Notes: generated by a model not told the origin, from the sequence alone. DNA of 64,000 bases from Oryzomonas japonica (GCF_008802365.1 NZ_VZQZ01000006.1:62001-126000), one strand, 5' to 3'; counted from the first letter of the stretch, positions 16,534 through 25,571 are shown. A program made the numbers and translations.

Positions 16534-17271
16534 GTGCCAAAAATCATAGATCTCAATAAACCAGATAGACTGCCAGAAGAGTTCGTTGCTGCGCTAAAGC
16601 GAATTAATTATCTGTGCGTTAAGTACGAATTTTCTGAGGAATTGGTAAAGCACAGAGAAGTGGTTTCACTAGTCAGCGATCTGAACTCTTTTTGCCTGGA
16701 GAATTATATTATCGGTGTGCACTACACCCGAGCTAGCCAAAATCGCATTCGCAGCCAAGGCCTGCTCATCCGAAGTGGAGAAGAAATAAGAGCGGAATTC
16801 CTCAAAGATTTTGGTCATATGTTTTCAGAATCGGAGATCGTGACTATTAAGGAACGATGGTCAAATTACTTTTTACCAGACCAATCACGCATAAGAGACG
16901 GGCGATTATTCTTTAACTTCACAAAAACTTCATTAAATAATGGTGGTGCAGAGCCATTGCTCGGACTTTATGGAGGCGAACAGGTCAGTATATGTTTTCG
17001 GCGTGATTGCTCCATAGGGTCGAAGCTTGCTTATATCGGGGAACCAGTGATGGTGTGCTGTTCATTAAACCCAAATATCGTCAGTACTTTCATAGAATAC
17101 CCATGGGGTAAGATATTGGTCTCATCCTACCACTTATCAGTAAATACAGGAGCATACGGAATAGATCAGGATGGTTATCAATCTGTTCCAGTCACACCAG
17201 ATAATATTGTAGAGATAATACAACTTTCAAAAGAAAATTTATGGATTATTAGTGGTACACAATGCAATTAA
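16534..17271 (+). CDS. Hypothetical protein, weak ADP-ribosyltransferase-like pattern
   Basis: 245 residues, soluble, GTG start with AGGA 10 bp upstream. I do not recognise the family with certainty. The segment VHYTRASQNRIRSQGLLIR (about 62-80) followed later by RDGRLFFNFT (about 127) and GLYGGEQVSICF resembles the H-x-T / 'GL' opening of DarT-like and RES/ART-like NAD-using folds, where a His or Arg binds NAD. A catalytic Glu cannot be assigned by eye. The gene is AT-rich, stands alone between REP-type units, and belongs to the same island as the two membrane proteins upstream. Confidence 0.6.
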   Translation: MPKIIDLNKPDRLPEEFVAALKRINYLCVKYEFSEELVKHREVVSLVSDLNSFCLENYIIGVHYTRASQNRIRSQGLLIRSGEEIRAEFLKDFGHMFSESEIVTIKERWSNYFLPDQSRIRDGRLFFNFTKTSLNNGGAEPLLGLYGGEQVSICFRRDCSIGSKLAYIGEPVMVCCSLNPNIVSTFIEYPWGKILVSSYHLSVNTGAYGIDQDGYQSVPVTPDNIVEIIQLSKENLWIISGTQCN

Positions 17272-17340
17272 TTTTTTTAATCAGTCGTAATTGTTTGTAT
17301 TTATAATAATTTTCAAGCCAGTATGTCAAAGCCACCGCAT

Positions 17341-17504
17341 TTTTGGCAAGTAGGTGGAGTCGGGCTTCCAGGAGTTCCGGGGACAGTATCTTAAATTCAG
17401 AGTTGAGTATACTGTCCCCGGAATTACCAGAAAAAAAAAGGAAGTCGGTGGGGTCAGACTTCCAAGTTGATAAGTTGAAAGTCCGGCCTATAGTTATCAA
17501 CATG
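17341..17504. repeat. REP-type palindrome and associated repeat unit
   Basis: Contains a 49-bp palindrome at 17375-17423 (TTCCGGGGACAGTAT / ATACTGTCCCCGGAA arms, loop nearly identical to the 15502 copy). Next comes a GGAAGTCGGTGGGGTCAGAC unit at 17440-17504 that repeats 16437-16497. No gene is supported between 17272 and 17552. Confidence 0.75.
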
Positions 17505-17562
17505 CGAAATTAGCCACTTTGGCGGCACTGATTGGACCTCTGAAAACTGACTTTGAAAACAA

Positions 17563-17867
17563 ACTTGGCATCTTGGAAGCCTGACCCCGCGGGGGTGCCG
17601 CTGAACCTATCCACCCCACTCAATAAAATTGAAGGTAAAGACTATGTTGTACTTGGGGAGGGAGAGGGTACTTCAACAGGTATCATGTTGTTTAATTTTA
17701 TTCCAATCAATCAGAATGATAGATTCAAAAATGCTTATGATGAAGCTGTTGCCAGCAAAGGCGGAACACGACTTATTAACCCAGTAATTGAAGAAAATTG
17801 GTTTTTGGCTTATGTGTTAAACGGTTATAGAACAAAAGTTACTGGCACAGTCGTTAAAGATTTATAG
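17563..17867 (+). pseudogene. 5'-truncated remnant of a small TRL-like secreted protein
   Basis: The reading frame lacks a plausible start: the first codons lie inside a repeat (CTTGGCATCTTGGAAGCCTG), and the first in-frame ATG is in the middle of the conserved part (GIMLFNF). The remaining product has a pattern G.GEGTSTGIMLFNFIPI, then FKNAYDEAVASKGG and a terminal TKVTGTVVKDL. This resembles the C-terminal core of TRL-like (DUF6567-type) lipoproteins, which normally start with a signal peptide. The signal peptide end appears to have been replaced by repeat DNA. Family assignment is tentative. Confidence 0.45.
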
Positions 17868-17925
17868 AACTATTTCATTTTACAAAAATAATTGCGTTGT
17901 CATGTGATAGTCTCCACTAAAGGCA

Positions 17926-17985
17926 AGTCCGTGGGGGCTGGCTTCCAAGTTGATACTTGGCATCTTGGAAGCCTGACCCACGGGG
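17926..17985. repeat. Long imperfect hairpin repeat
   Basis: CCGTGGGGGCTGGCTTCCAA pairs with CTTGGAAGCCTGACCCACGG across a short loop. The right arm CTTGGAAGCCTGACCC also occurs at 17573, so it is an inverted version of the GGTCAGGCTTCC lead of the REP-type units. Confidence 0.65.
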
Positions 17986-18030
17986 AACCCTGATTGGTGG
18001 CTGATTCCGGGAACGCCCATTTTTTTTGAA

Positions 18031-18273
18031 TCAAAAAGATTTATAACGGGGCTTTCCCGACGAAGCCGGGGGATCGTTGTCCCATTGTTGTTTGTACTCG
18101 CTCCAATCCTTTTTCTCCTGATCGGTTCGAAGTTGCATCTCAAATCTCTCGGTTGCCAATCTATCTTTGAACTTTTCCTCTTCTGTCCTCGGGTCGTAAA
18201 CGCAGGCGCTCATGACAGCAGACAGAACGACAAGACTGAGAACAGGCAGCAGCAAAAAAAGCTTTTGAACCAT
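18031..18273 (-). CDS. Small putative lipoprotein
   Basis: 80 residues. Starts MVQKLFLLLPVLSLVVLSAV and has a lipobox-like SAVMSAC, giving a lipidated Cys near residue 23. The mature part is short and charged (DPRTEEEKFKDRLATERFEM) and likely helical. ATG 18273 follows GGAG by 7 bp; an upstream extension to 18366 is not supported. I do not recognise a family. It ends the accessory island on the left of the radical SAM gene. Confidence 0.6.
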   Translation of the reverse strand: MVQKLFLLLPVLSLVVLSAVMSACVYDPRTEEEKFKDRLATERFEMQLRTDQEKKDWSEYKQQWDNDPPASSGKPRYKSF

Positions 18274-18347
18274 TGATTTTCTCCATTCCCCTGCCGCAAG
18301 GAAATGCCCAGGGCTGAATGTCCGGCTTGCCGGGATGAGCCTTTCCC

Positions 18348-19673
18348 CTATCCCTTGATCGGCCACCCCTGCTCAACCCCCTCCGGAAAGAAATTTTCCT
18401 TGGTCCTGTTGTAATAGCCGAACTGCAACTTGGGAAACTCCTGCTTCAACCGCTCCAACAGCCGGTACATGCCGATCCCCTTGCCCTCTACCCCCATTTC
18501 TTTATTATAAAAATCCGGGTCGATGGACAGGTTGCGCATCTGGATCATGTCGATGCCGGTGTCGCCCACGAAGCGCAGCAGCGCCTCCACCTCCTCCGGG
18601 GCGTCGCTGACGCCGGGGGAGACCAGGTAGTTGATCATGGTGAAACGCCCCGCCTGCTTGGCGATGGTCACGGAGCGAAGCACATCCTCGAATGTGTACC
18701 CCTTGGGACGGTAGTAGCGGTTGTACAACTCCTCCCGCACCGAGTTCATGGAGAAGCGGAAGGAGTCCATCCCCGCGTCGCACAAAAGCTGCACCCGCTC
18801 CGGTATCGACCCGTTGGAGTTGAAGTTGATCGTGCCGCGGCTGGTGGCCTTTTTCAGGCGTTGCGTCGCCTCGGCGATGGTGTCGGCCTGGAGGATCGGG
18901 TCCCCTTCGCACCCCTGGCCGTAGGAGACGATGGCCTGCTCGGCCTGTTCCAGATGGGGGAGGGCGATCTGACAGATCTCTTCCGGGGTCGGCACGAAGC
19001 CGATGCGCTCGTGGTTGGACGGGCAGCATTCGGACGGTTGCAGGCTGATGCACCCCAGGCAGGCCGAGTTGCACACCGGCGAGGTGGGCAACGGCGCTTC
19101 CCAGCGGCGGTAGAAGAGGTTTTTCGCGGCAAAGCAGTGATAGTCCACGGCGCAGCGGGACAACTGCTCCAGCAGGCGGTTGCCCGGCATCTCCGCCAGC
19201 CGTTGGCGCACCAGCGGGTCGAGGGTGCGGTCGTCGTAGTTGACCGGGTTCCAGTTGCTGTTGCTGTCCACCTTGGACGCGGCCACCACGAAACAGTCCC
19301 GCTCCTCGTCCCACCCCACGGCGGTGTAGGACCAGAGCGGCAGTTGGACCGCCTTGCGCGAGTAATCGCAGGCCGGCAGCAGGGTGCGCACGTAGCCGGG
19401 GGCCATGAAGGCGGAGACCGCCTGGATGCGCCGCGTCCGTTTCCCCTCCCTGACGCTGTCCAGGGTGACGAAGCTCTTTTTGCGCTCGTCCCAGGCGATG
19501 GGCGGCATGGCGGGCATGGTGAACATCCGGCTGTCCTCGGGGAGCGGGATCAACTCCACATCCTCGGGCAGCACCGGTACGTTGCCGTTCATCCCGGCCA
19601 TGCACAGCTCGGGGTGATCGTAGATATTGCCTTTTTCATCGGCGTACAGCATTTTTGGCAGTTTTTTTGGCAC
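18348..19673 (-). CDS. Radical SAM protein of unknown substrate
   Basis: About 441 residues. The cluster-binding motif is CNSACLGC (C-x3-C-x2-C) near residue 201-208. It is preceded by a roughly 200-residue N-terminal domain and followed by typical TIM-barrel segments (GQGCEGDPIL, INFNSNGSIPERVQLLCDAGMDSFRFSMNS split across the barrel, MINYLVSPGVSD). The GGEP-like role is taken by GCEGDP. I start at GTG 19673 (AGGAAACC upstream); ATG 19652 is an alternative. No partner gene indicates a substrate. Function unknown beyond SAM radical chemistry. Confidence 0.8.
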   Translation of the reverse strand: MPKKLPKMLYADEKGNIYDHPELCMAGMNGNVPVLPEDVELIPLPEDSRMFTMPAMPPIAWDERKKSFVTLDSVREGKRTRRIQAVSAFMAPGYVRTLLPACDYSRKAVQLPLWSYTAVGWDEERDCFVVAASKVDSNSNWNPVNYDDRTLDPLVRQRLAEMPGNRLLEQLSRCAVDYHCFAAKNLFYRRWEAPLPTSPVCNSACLGCISLQPSECCPSNHERIGFVPTPEEICQIALPHLEQAEQAIVSYGQGCEGDPILQADTIAEATQRLKKATSRGTINFNSNGSIPERVQLLCDAGMDSFRFSMNSVREELYNRYYRPKGYTFEDVLRSVTIAKQAGRFTMINYLVSPGVSDAPEEVEALLRFVGDTGIDMIQMRNLSIDPDFYNKEMGVEGKGIGMYRLLERLKQEFPKLQFGYYNRTKENFFPEGVEQGWPIKG

Positions 19674-19869
19674 GTTGGTTTCCTGGTGGTTCGTTTCTCT
19701 GTAGCGTGGGTTTCCCCCACGGTTCGCTGCGCAGGCCGGGAAGAATTCGGGAGGCTGACGCAGGCTGCGCGGATGGCGCATAACGGCATAGTGTCCGTTG
19801 CCATACTGTGGTAAAATTATCCGAAAAACACGCCGAAAGCAATCTTATTGCCGTGGAAAGCCTTCTTGC

Positions 19870-20607
19870 ATGCACTTCATGATCGTTTTTGCCGTCGCAT
19901 TCCTGGCCTCCCTGCTCAGCTCCATGAGCGGCGCGGGCGCTGCCATGCTGACCACCCCGGTCTGGCTCTCCCTCGGTTTTCCCCTGCCGGTGGCCATCGC
20001 CTCCAACCAGATGAACGGCGCGGCCTGGACCCTGATCGCCGCCCGCAATTATCTTCGGGGCAGGGCGCTGGATTGGCCGCTCATCCGGCTCATGGTCTGC
20101 TTCGGGCTGGGGGGCGCGTATGTCGGCACCCTCGTGATGCGCAACGTGGACGAGCAGATCCTGAAGCGTGCCATCGGGTTCATCATCATCGCCCTGGTGG
20201 CGGCGGTCGGGCTCAACCCCACCCTGGGGCGCACGGAAGCGGAGCCGCGCCTCTCCCGCCGGACGACCGGCGCACTGGCCTTTCCGCTGGGGGTCTACGA
20301 GTCGTTCTTCGGTTCGGGCAACGGCCTGTTCACCTCGTTTTTGCTGTCAAAGGCCCGGGGCTTTCCCCTGCTCACGGCCCTGGGCTACTACTACGTAATC
20401 GCCTTCTTCTGGAACTGCTTCGCCGTGGCCGTCTACGCGGGCGCCGGTTTTGCCGACCGCAGGCTGATGATCCCCTCCACGGCCGGCTCCATGCTGGGGG
20501 CGTATCTCGGTTCGCGGGTGGGGCGCCGCACGGGGTACCGTTTGGTGAGGACCCTTTTCCTAGCCCTGGGCGGGGTGTTGGGGCTGAAACTGGCCCTGGG
20601 GTGGTAG
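19870..20607 (+). CDS. TauE/SafE-family membrane exporter
   Basis: 245 residues, about eight hydrophobic helices. It opens MHFMIVFAVAFLASLLSSMS with the family Gly-rich first repeat (SGAGAAMLTTPVWLSLGFP) and the second repeat YESFFGSGNGLFTSFLL. The family exports sulfite, sulfoacetate or other small anions; the substrate here cannot be told. ATG 19870 is chosen because an upstream extension is basic, polar and not family-like. It faces the radical SAM gene divergently and may be read into the kinase gene downstream. Confidence 0.85.
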   Translation: MHFMIVFAVAFLASLLSSMSGAGAAMLTTPVWLSLGFPLPVAIASNQMNGAAWTLIAARNYLRGRALDWPLIRLMVCFGLGGAYVGTLVMRNVDEQILKRAIGFIIIALVAAVGLNPTLGRTEAEPRLSRRTTGALAFPLGVYESFFGSGNGLFTSFLLSKARGFPLLTALGYYYVIAFFWNCFAVAVYAGAGFADRRLMIPSTAGSMLGAYLGSRVGRRTGYRLVRTLFLALGGVLGLKLALGW

Positions 20608-20659
20608 CCCGGCGCGGTACGGATATTTTTCCTTTCGCCGTGGCGGATTACGTGCAACT

Positions 20660-22435
20660 ATGCGGCGTTGGCCTCGTACGAAGTCGTGGAGGTGCATCAT
20701 CAAATTTTTCCCCTTTCTCATAACAGCCGCGCTCATCTTCCTCGTTTCCACCCTGGCCACGGGTACGCTTTGCGCCGCCGGCGAGGCGAAGACGCCGATT
20801 GTGGTCGGCGGCGACCGGAGCTATCCCCCGTACGAATTCATCGACAAGGACGGCAACTCGACCGGTTACAACGTGGAGTTGACCAAGGCCATCGCCCGGG
20901 TGATGGGCTTTACCGTCGAAATCCGCCTCGGCGCCTGGTCGGATATGCGCCGGGCGTTGCAGGACGGCAGGGTCGACGTGCTGGAAGGGATCTCCTATTC
21001 CGACGAGCGGGCCTTGACGGCGGATTTCACCCCTCCCCACATCGTCGTCCATCATTCGATCTTCGCCCGCAAGGGGGGATCGCCGGTCGCGACGCTTGCC
21101 GACCTGCGCGACAAGGAGGTCGTGGTCCTGAGGGACGGGATCATGCAGGAATACCTCCGGTCTCGAAATGTCGGCGCACGGATCGTCCCGGCGGCGACTC
21201 ATGCCGACGTCTTGCGCCTTCTGGCGTCCGGCAAGCATGATTATGCGGTGATGGCCAAACTGCCGGGGCAATACCTGATCCGGGAACTCGGCCTTACCAA
21301 CCTCCAGGCCGTGGGGGCGCCGGTGGCGGCCGAGAACTATTGCTTTGCCGTGCGCAAGGGGGATGCGGCCCTCCAGGCGCGTTTCAGCGAAGGGCTGGCC
21401 ATCCTCAAGAACACCGGCGAATACCAGCGGATCTACAACAAGTGGCTCGGCGTCATGGAGCCTCCCGGCATCAGCTGGCAGCAGGCGCTCAAGTACGGGG
21501 CGATCGTTGTCGCCCCCCTGGTCCTGCTGGTGGGGGGCATATTGCTCTGGTCGCGCACCCTGCAGCGGGAGGTAGCCCTGCGGACGGCGGAGCTGGCCAG
21601 CGAAGTGACGGAGCGCCGCCATGCCGAGGAGGAGTTGCGCAACCGGCAGCAGCAACTGGTCCAGGCCGACAAGATGGCGGCCCTGGGGGTCCTGGTCTCC
21701 GGCGTGGCCCATGAGATCAATAACCCCAACGGCCTTATCCTGCTCAACCTGCCGGTGATGATGGAGGCGTTTCGGGATGCGGAGCCGATCCTGGAGGAGT
21801 ACTACCGGACCCACGGCGATTTCGATTTCGCGGGGTTGCGCTACTCCCGGATGCGGGAGGCGCTGCCCCGCCTGATGAACCAGACCCTTGAGGGCTCCCG
21901 CCGGGTCAAGATGATCGTCGAGGATCTCAAGGATTTCGCCCGCCAGCAGGAACCGGGGCTGACGACGGATGTGGACCTGAACGAGACGGTGCGGACCGTG
22001 CTGCGCCTCATGGCCAATCTGGTGGAAAAGAGCACCGAACATTTCACCGTTACCTATGGCGAGGCTATCCCGTTGGTGCGGGGCAGCGCCCAGCGGATCG
22101 AGCAGGTCGTGGTGAATCTGCTGGTGAACGCCTGTCAGGCCCTGCCGGGACCCGACCGGGCCATCTCCCTTGCGACCTTTGTGGATCCCGAAGAAAAGGT
22201 CGTGGTGCTTGAGGTGCGCGACGAGGGGACCGGCATCAGCCCGGAGCACCTGCCCCACCTCACGGACCCGTTTTTCACCACCAAACGGGAGAACGGCGGC
22301 ACCGGCCTCGGCCTGTCGGTCTCTTCGGGCATCGTCAAAGAGCATAACGGCACGCTCACCTTCACCTCGCAGCCGGGGCGGGGAACGACCGTGCGCATGA
22401 CCCTTCCTATCCCCGAAAAGGAGCGACGGACATGA
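20660..22435 (+). CDS. Sensor histidine kinase with periplasmic solute-binding domain (aspartate/dicarboxylate sensor?)
   Basis: 591 residues. N-terminal signal/anchor (FFPFLITAALIFLVSTLATG), a family 3 solute-binding domain (about 45-265: GGDRSYPPYEFIDKDGN, GYNVELTKAIARVMGF), a second membrane helix (GAIVVAPLVLLVGGILLW), a HisKA region (GVAHEINNPNGLILLNL, phospho-His near 352) and HATPase motifs (NLLVNACQALP, DEGTGISPEHL, GGTGLGLSV). Family 3 binding domains usually bind amino acids. Its stop overlaps the start of a sigma-54 response regulator, and aspA plus a Dcu transporter follow. Sensing aspartate or a C4-dicarboxylate is my inference from that context. Confidence 0.85.
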   Translation: MRRWPRTKSWRCIIKFFPFLITAALIFLVSTLATGTLCAAGEAKTPIVVGGDRSYPPYEFIDKDGNSTGYNVELTKAIARVMGFTVEIRLGAWSDMRRALQDGRVDVLEGISYSDERALTADFTPPHIVVHHSIFARKGGSPVATLADLRDKEVVVLRDGIMQEYLRSRNVGARIVPAATHADVLRLLASGKHDYAVMAKLPGQYLIRELGLTNLQAVGAPVAAENYCFAVRKGDAALQARFSEGLAILKNTGEYQRIYNKWLGVMEPPGISWQQALKYGAIVVAPLVLLVGGILLWSRTLQREVALRTAELASEVTERRHAEEELRNRQQQLVQADKMAALGVLVSGVAHEINNPNGLILLNLPVMMEAFRDAEPILEEYYRTHGDFDFAGLRYSRMREALPRLMNQTLEGSRRVKMIVEDLKDFARQQEPGLTTDVDLNETVRTVLRLMANLVEKSTEHFTVTYGEAIPLVRGSAQRIEQVVVNLLVNACQALPGPDRAISLATFVDPEEKVVVLEVRDEGTGISPEHLPHLTDPFFTTKRENGGTGLGLSVSSGIVKEHNGTLTFTSQPGRGTTVRMTLPIPEKERRT

Positions 22436-23844
22436 ACGATACCCTGTACCCTTCCTTCGGCATCCTGCTGGTGGACGATGAGCCGGACTGGCTTTACTCC
22501 ATGAGTATCAGCCTGGAGCGGGCCGGCATCACCAATATCCTGACCTGCAGCGATAGCCGGCAAGCCCTGGGGATGCTTGCCGAAAACCGCGTGGGGGTCC
22601 TGCTCCTGGACCTGACCATGCCCTATCTCTCCGGGGAAGAGTTGCTCTGCCGGGTCACGGAAGAGCATCCCGAGGTGACGGTCATCATCATCAGCGGCCT
22701 GAACCAGTTGGAGACGGCGGTCAACTGCATGCGGTCCGGGGCCTTCGACTTCTACGTAAAGACCGCGGAGGAGTTGCGGATCGTCAGCGGGGTGCGGCGA
22801 GCCATCCATGAGCAGGAACTCCGCCAGGAAAACCGGGAGATGCGCCGCCGCTTCCTGAACGACCGGCTGGAACATCCCGAGGCGTTCAGGGACATTGTCA
22901 CCGCCGACAAGGGGATGCGTTCCATCTTCCAGTATATCGAGGCGATCGCGTCCAGTTCGCAGCCCATCCTCGTCACGGGGGAAAGCGGCGTCGGCAAGGA
23001 GTTGGTCGTACGCGCCCTGCACCGCCTGAGCCGCCGCAAGGGGGAACTGGTGGCGGTCAACGTGGCCGGGTTGGACGACAACATGGTGTCGGATACCCTC
23101 TTCGGTCATGTCAAAGGGGCGTTCACCGGCGCCGCCGAACCACGGCCGGGGGTGATCGAGCGGGCCGGGGAGGGGACCCTGTTCCTTGACGAGATCGGCG
23201 ATCTGAGCACGGCGTCCCAGGTCAAGCTGCTCCGCCTGCTTCAGGAGGGGGAGTATTACCCCGTCGGCAGCGACCGGCCCCGCCGGATGCGGGCCAGGGT
23301 CGTGGTGGCCACCCACCAGGACCTGGCCGGCCGCCAGAAAACCGGCGAATTTCGCAAAGACCTCTATTTCCGGTTGCGGGCGCACCATGTCCATATCCCC
23401 CCGCTGCGCCAGCGCAAGGACGATATCCCGTTCCTTCTGGATCACTTCCTGGAGGAAGCCGCCAATGAGTTCGGCAGGAAAAAACCGACCGTGCCCAAGG
23501 AGATGGCCCTGCTCCTGGCCAACTACGACTTCCCCGGCAATGTGCGGGAACTCAAGGCCATGGTCTACGATGCTGTCAGCTCCCACCAGGGCGGCGTGCT
23601 CTCCCTGGCCGCCTTCACGCGGGCAATCGGCGAACGGCCCGATACCGCGCCGGCCGGGCAGGAAGACGACCCGACCGCCAACCCGTTCTTCTGCGCCGAG
23701 CGGTTGCCCGGCTTCAACGAGGTCATCGACCTGCTGGTAGCCGAGGCGATCCGGCGGGCCCAAGGGAATCAATCCATCGCCGCACGCCTGCTGGGGGTCT
23801 CCCAGCCGACCCTCAGCAAGCGCCTCAAGCATCTGCGCACCTGA
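22432..23844 (+). CDS. Sigma-54-dependent response regulator (NtrC family)
   Basis: 470 residues. Receiver with Asp15/Asp16 and phospho-acceptor Asp60 ([12 protein letters not shown]); the usual KP is VKT. The AAA+ domain has GESGVGKE (Walker A), the sigma-54 contact loop GAFTGA and Walker [11 protein letters not shown]. The C-terminal Fis-type helix-turn-helix is [20 protein letters not shown]. It starts 4 nt inside the kinase gene. It is expected to bind palindromes such as those at 23849-23964 and to activate the sigma-54 promoter at 24035, driving aspA and the Dcu gene. Confidence 0.92.
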   Translation: MNDTLYPSFGILLVDDEPDWLYSMSISLERAGITNILTCSDSRQALGMLAENRVGVLLLDLTMPYLSGEELLCRVTEEHPEVTVIIISGLNQLETAVNCMRSGAFDFYVKTAEELRIVSGVRRAIHEQELRQENREMRRRFLNDRLEHPEAFRDIVTADKGMRSIFQYIEAIASSSQPILVTGESGVGKELVVRALHRLSRRKGELVAVNVAGLDDNMVSDTLFGHVKGAFTGAAEPRPGVIERAGEGTLFLDEIGDLSTASQVKLLRLLQEGEYYPVGSDRPRRMRARVVVATHQDLAGRQKTGEFRKDLYFRLRAHHVHIPPLRQRKDDIPFLLDHFLEEAANEFGRKKPTVPKEMALLLANYDFPGNVRELKAMVYDAVSSHQGGVLSLAAFTRAIGERPDTAPAGQEDDPTANPFFCAERLPGFNEVIDLLVAEAIRRAQGNQSIAARLLGVSQPTLSKRLKHLRT

Positions 23845-23848
23845 TCCC

Positions 23849-23964
23849 AAAGGGGTATGCCCAGGGGAATACTATTCCTCTGGGCATACCTGCCAATAAC
23901 TATATGTAATTATTGGTTTATAAAATCTGTTCCCCTGACGGCTTTCCCTCCGGCATACCCCTTT
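23849..23964 (+). promoter_or_regulatory. Cluster of palindromic activator sites upstream of aspA
   Basis: Three copies of GGGGTATGCC-type half sites: 23852 (+), about 23882-23890 (-) and 23952-23961 (-). The first two form a 35-bp near-perfect palindrome (23855-23889; arms GTATGCCCAGGGGAATA with one mismatch and a 1-nt centre). The outer pair AAAGGGGTATGCC / GGCATACCCCTTT is a perfect 13-bp inverted repeat. A smaller CCAATAA/TTATTGG repeat lies between. They sit 70-190 bp upstream of the sigma-54 promoter, where enhancer sites belong. Confidence 0.65.
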
Positions 23965-24034
23965 CATCCGTATCTAAGACCATCTTCTCCTGAAATAATG
24001 TGTTAATACGGCATGTTGTGATCGTGGGCCATTT

Positions 24035-24050
24035 TGGCATCATCGATGCT
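24035..24050 (+). promoter_or_regulatory. Predicted sigma-54 promoter for aspA-dcu
   Basis: TGGCATCATCGATGCT fits TGGCAY-N5-WTGCW with GG and GC separated by exactly 10 bp. Transcription would start near 24062, about 45 bp before the aspA start codon. The gene immediately upstream encodes a sigma-54 activator. Confidence 0.7.
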
Positions 24051-24106
24051 CTCTACCTTGTTAAGCAATTTCAGCCAACCACACACCAAGCAGAGGAGAT
24101 CAGACC

Positions 24107-25525
24107 ATGGCCACGGCCCATCGTACCGAGCACGATTTTCTGGGAGAGAGAGAAATCAGCAACGACTGTTATTACGGCGTCCAGACCCTGCGGGCTCTGG
24201 AAAATTTCCCCATTACCGGCATCCCCATCTCTTCCGTACCGGAACTGATCTGGTCCCTGGCCCAGGTAAAGAAGGCCGCGGCCTTGGCCAACATGGAGCT
24301 GGGCGTGCTCCCGAACGGGATCGCCGCGGCCATTGTGGCCGCCTGCGACGAGATCATCGCCGGCAAACTTCACGACCAGTTTCCGGTTGACGTCATCCAG
24401 GGAGGGGCCGGCACCTCCACCAATATGAACGCCAACGAGGTGATCGCCAACCGGGCCATCGAAATCCTCGGCCACAAAAAGGGCGAGTACAAGTACTGCC
24501 ATCCCAATAATCATGTGAACTGCTCCCAATCCACCAACGACGCCTACCCATCCGCCTTCCGCATCGCCCTGCATCAAAAACTGTCCTGCCTGATCAGTTG
24601 CATGCAGTACCTGCAGAAGTCCTTTGCCGCCAAGGGTACGGAATTTTCCGATGTCCTCAAGATGGGGCGGACGCAACTTCAGGATGCCGTCCCCATGAGC
24701 CTCGGCCAGGAGTTTTCCGCCTATGCCACCACCATCGGCGAAGACATCGAACGGGTGCGCGAAGCCCAAAAACTGGTCCTGGAAATCAACATGGGGGCGA
24801 CCGCCATCGGAACCGGGATTAACAGTCCCCCCGAATACACGCGGATCGTCACCGAGCACCTGCGGACCCTGACCGGAATCCCGGTCGTCACCTCCGCCAA
24901 CCTGATCGAGGCTACCTGGGATACGGGCGCCTATGTCCAGATCTCCGCGGTCCTGAAGCGGGTGGCGGTGAAGATCTGCAAGATCTGCAACGACCTGCGC
25001 CTGCTCTCCTCCGGTCCCCGCTGCGGCCTCAACGAGATCAATCTGCCGCCGCTCCAGCCCGGATCATCCATCATGCCGGGCAAGGTCAACCCGGTCATGC
25101 CCGAGGTGGTAAATCAAATTACCTACGCCGTGATCGGCGCCGACCTGACCGTGACCCTGGCGGCCGAGAACGGACAGCTGGAACTGAACGTGATGGAACC
25201 GGTCATCGGCTACAGCCTCTTCAACTCCGTATCCATGCTCTGCAACGGCTTCCATGTCCTGGCCGACAAATGCATCGACGGCATCACCGCCAACAAGGAG
25301 CATTGCCGCGCCATGGTGCTCAACAGCATCGGCATCGTAACCGCCCTCAACCCGATCATCGGCTACGAAAATTCGGCGGCCGTTGCCCGTGAGGCGCTGG
25401 CCAGCGGCAGGTCGGTGTACGACCTGGTCCTGGAAAAGAAGCTGATGGACAAAGCGCTCCTGGACGAGGTGCTGTCCACCGAAAACCTGATGCATCCCCG
25501 ATTCATCGCCGGCGGCAAGGCGTAA
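24107..25525 (+). CDS. aspA: Aspartate ammonia-lyase (aspartase)
   Basis: 472 residues of the aspartase/fumarase C superfamily. Family signature GSSIMPGKVNPVMPEVVNQI (from about residue 318, containing the catalytic Ser on the mobile loop); other landmarks are GGAGTSTNMNANEV, SQSTNDAYPSA and MGRTQLQDAVPMSLGQE. It reversibly cleaves aspartate to fumarate and ammonium. Fumarate is an electron acceptor in Geobacter-type bacteria. It is followed 46 bp later by a Dcu-family transporter, which supports aspartase over fumarase. Start ATG 24107 has a moderate GGAG upstream. Confidence 0.92.
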   Translation: MATAHRTEHDFLGEREISNDCYYGVQTLRALENFPITGIPISSVPELIWSLAQVKKAAALANMELGVLPNGIAAAIVAACDEIIAGKLHDQFPVDVIQGGAGTSTNMNANEVIANRAIEILGHKKGEYKYCHPNNHVNCSQSTNDAYPSAFRIALHQKLSCLISCMQYLQKSFAAKGTEFSDVLKMGRTQLQDAVPMSLGQEFSAYATTIGEDIERVREAQKLVLEINMGATAIGTGINSPPEYTRIVTEHLRTLTGIPVVTSANLIEATWDTGAYVQISAVLKRVAVKICKICNDLRLLSSGPRCGLNEINLPPLQPGSSIMPGKVNPVMPEVVNQITYAVIGADLTVTLAAENGQLELNVMEPVIGYSLFNSVSMLCNGFHVLADKCIDGITANKEHCRAMVLNSIGIVTALNPIIGYENSAAVAREALASGRSVYDLVLEKKLMDKALLDEVLSTENLMHPRFIAGGKA

Positions 25526-25571
25526 TCCGCCTCAGAGCGAACGACATTCCGGAAGAGAAGGGAGAACAATC

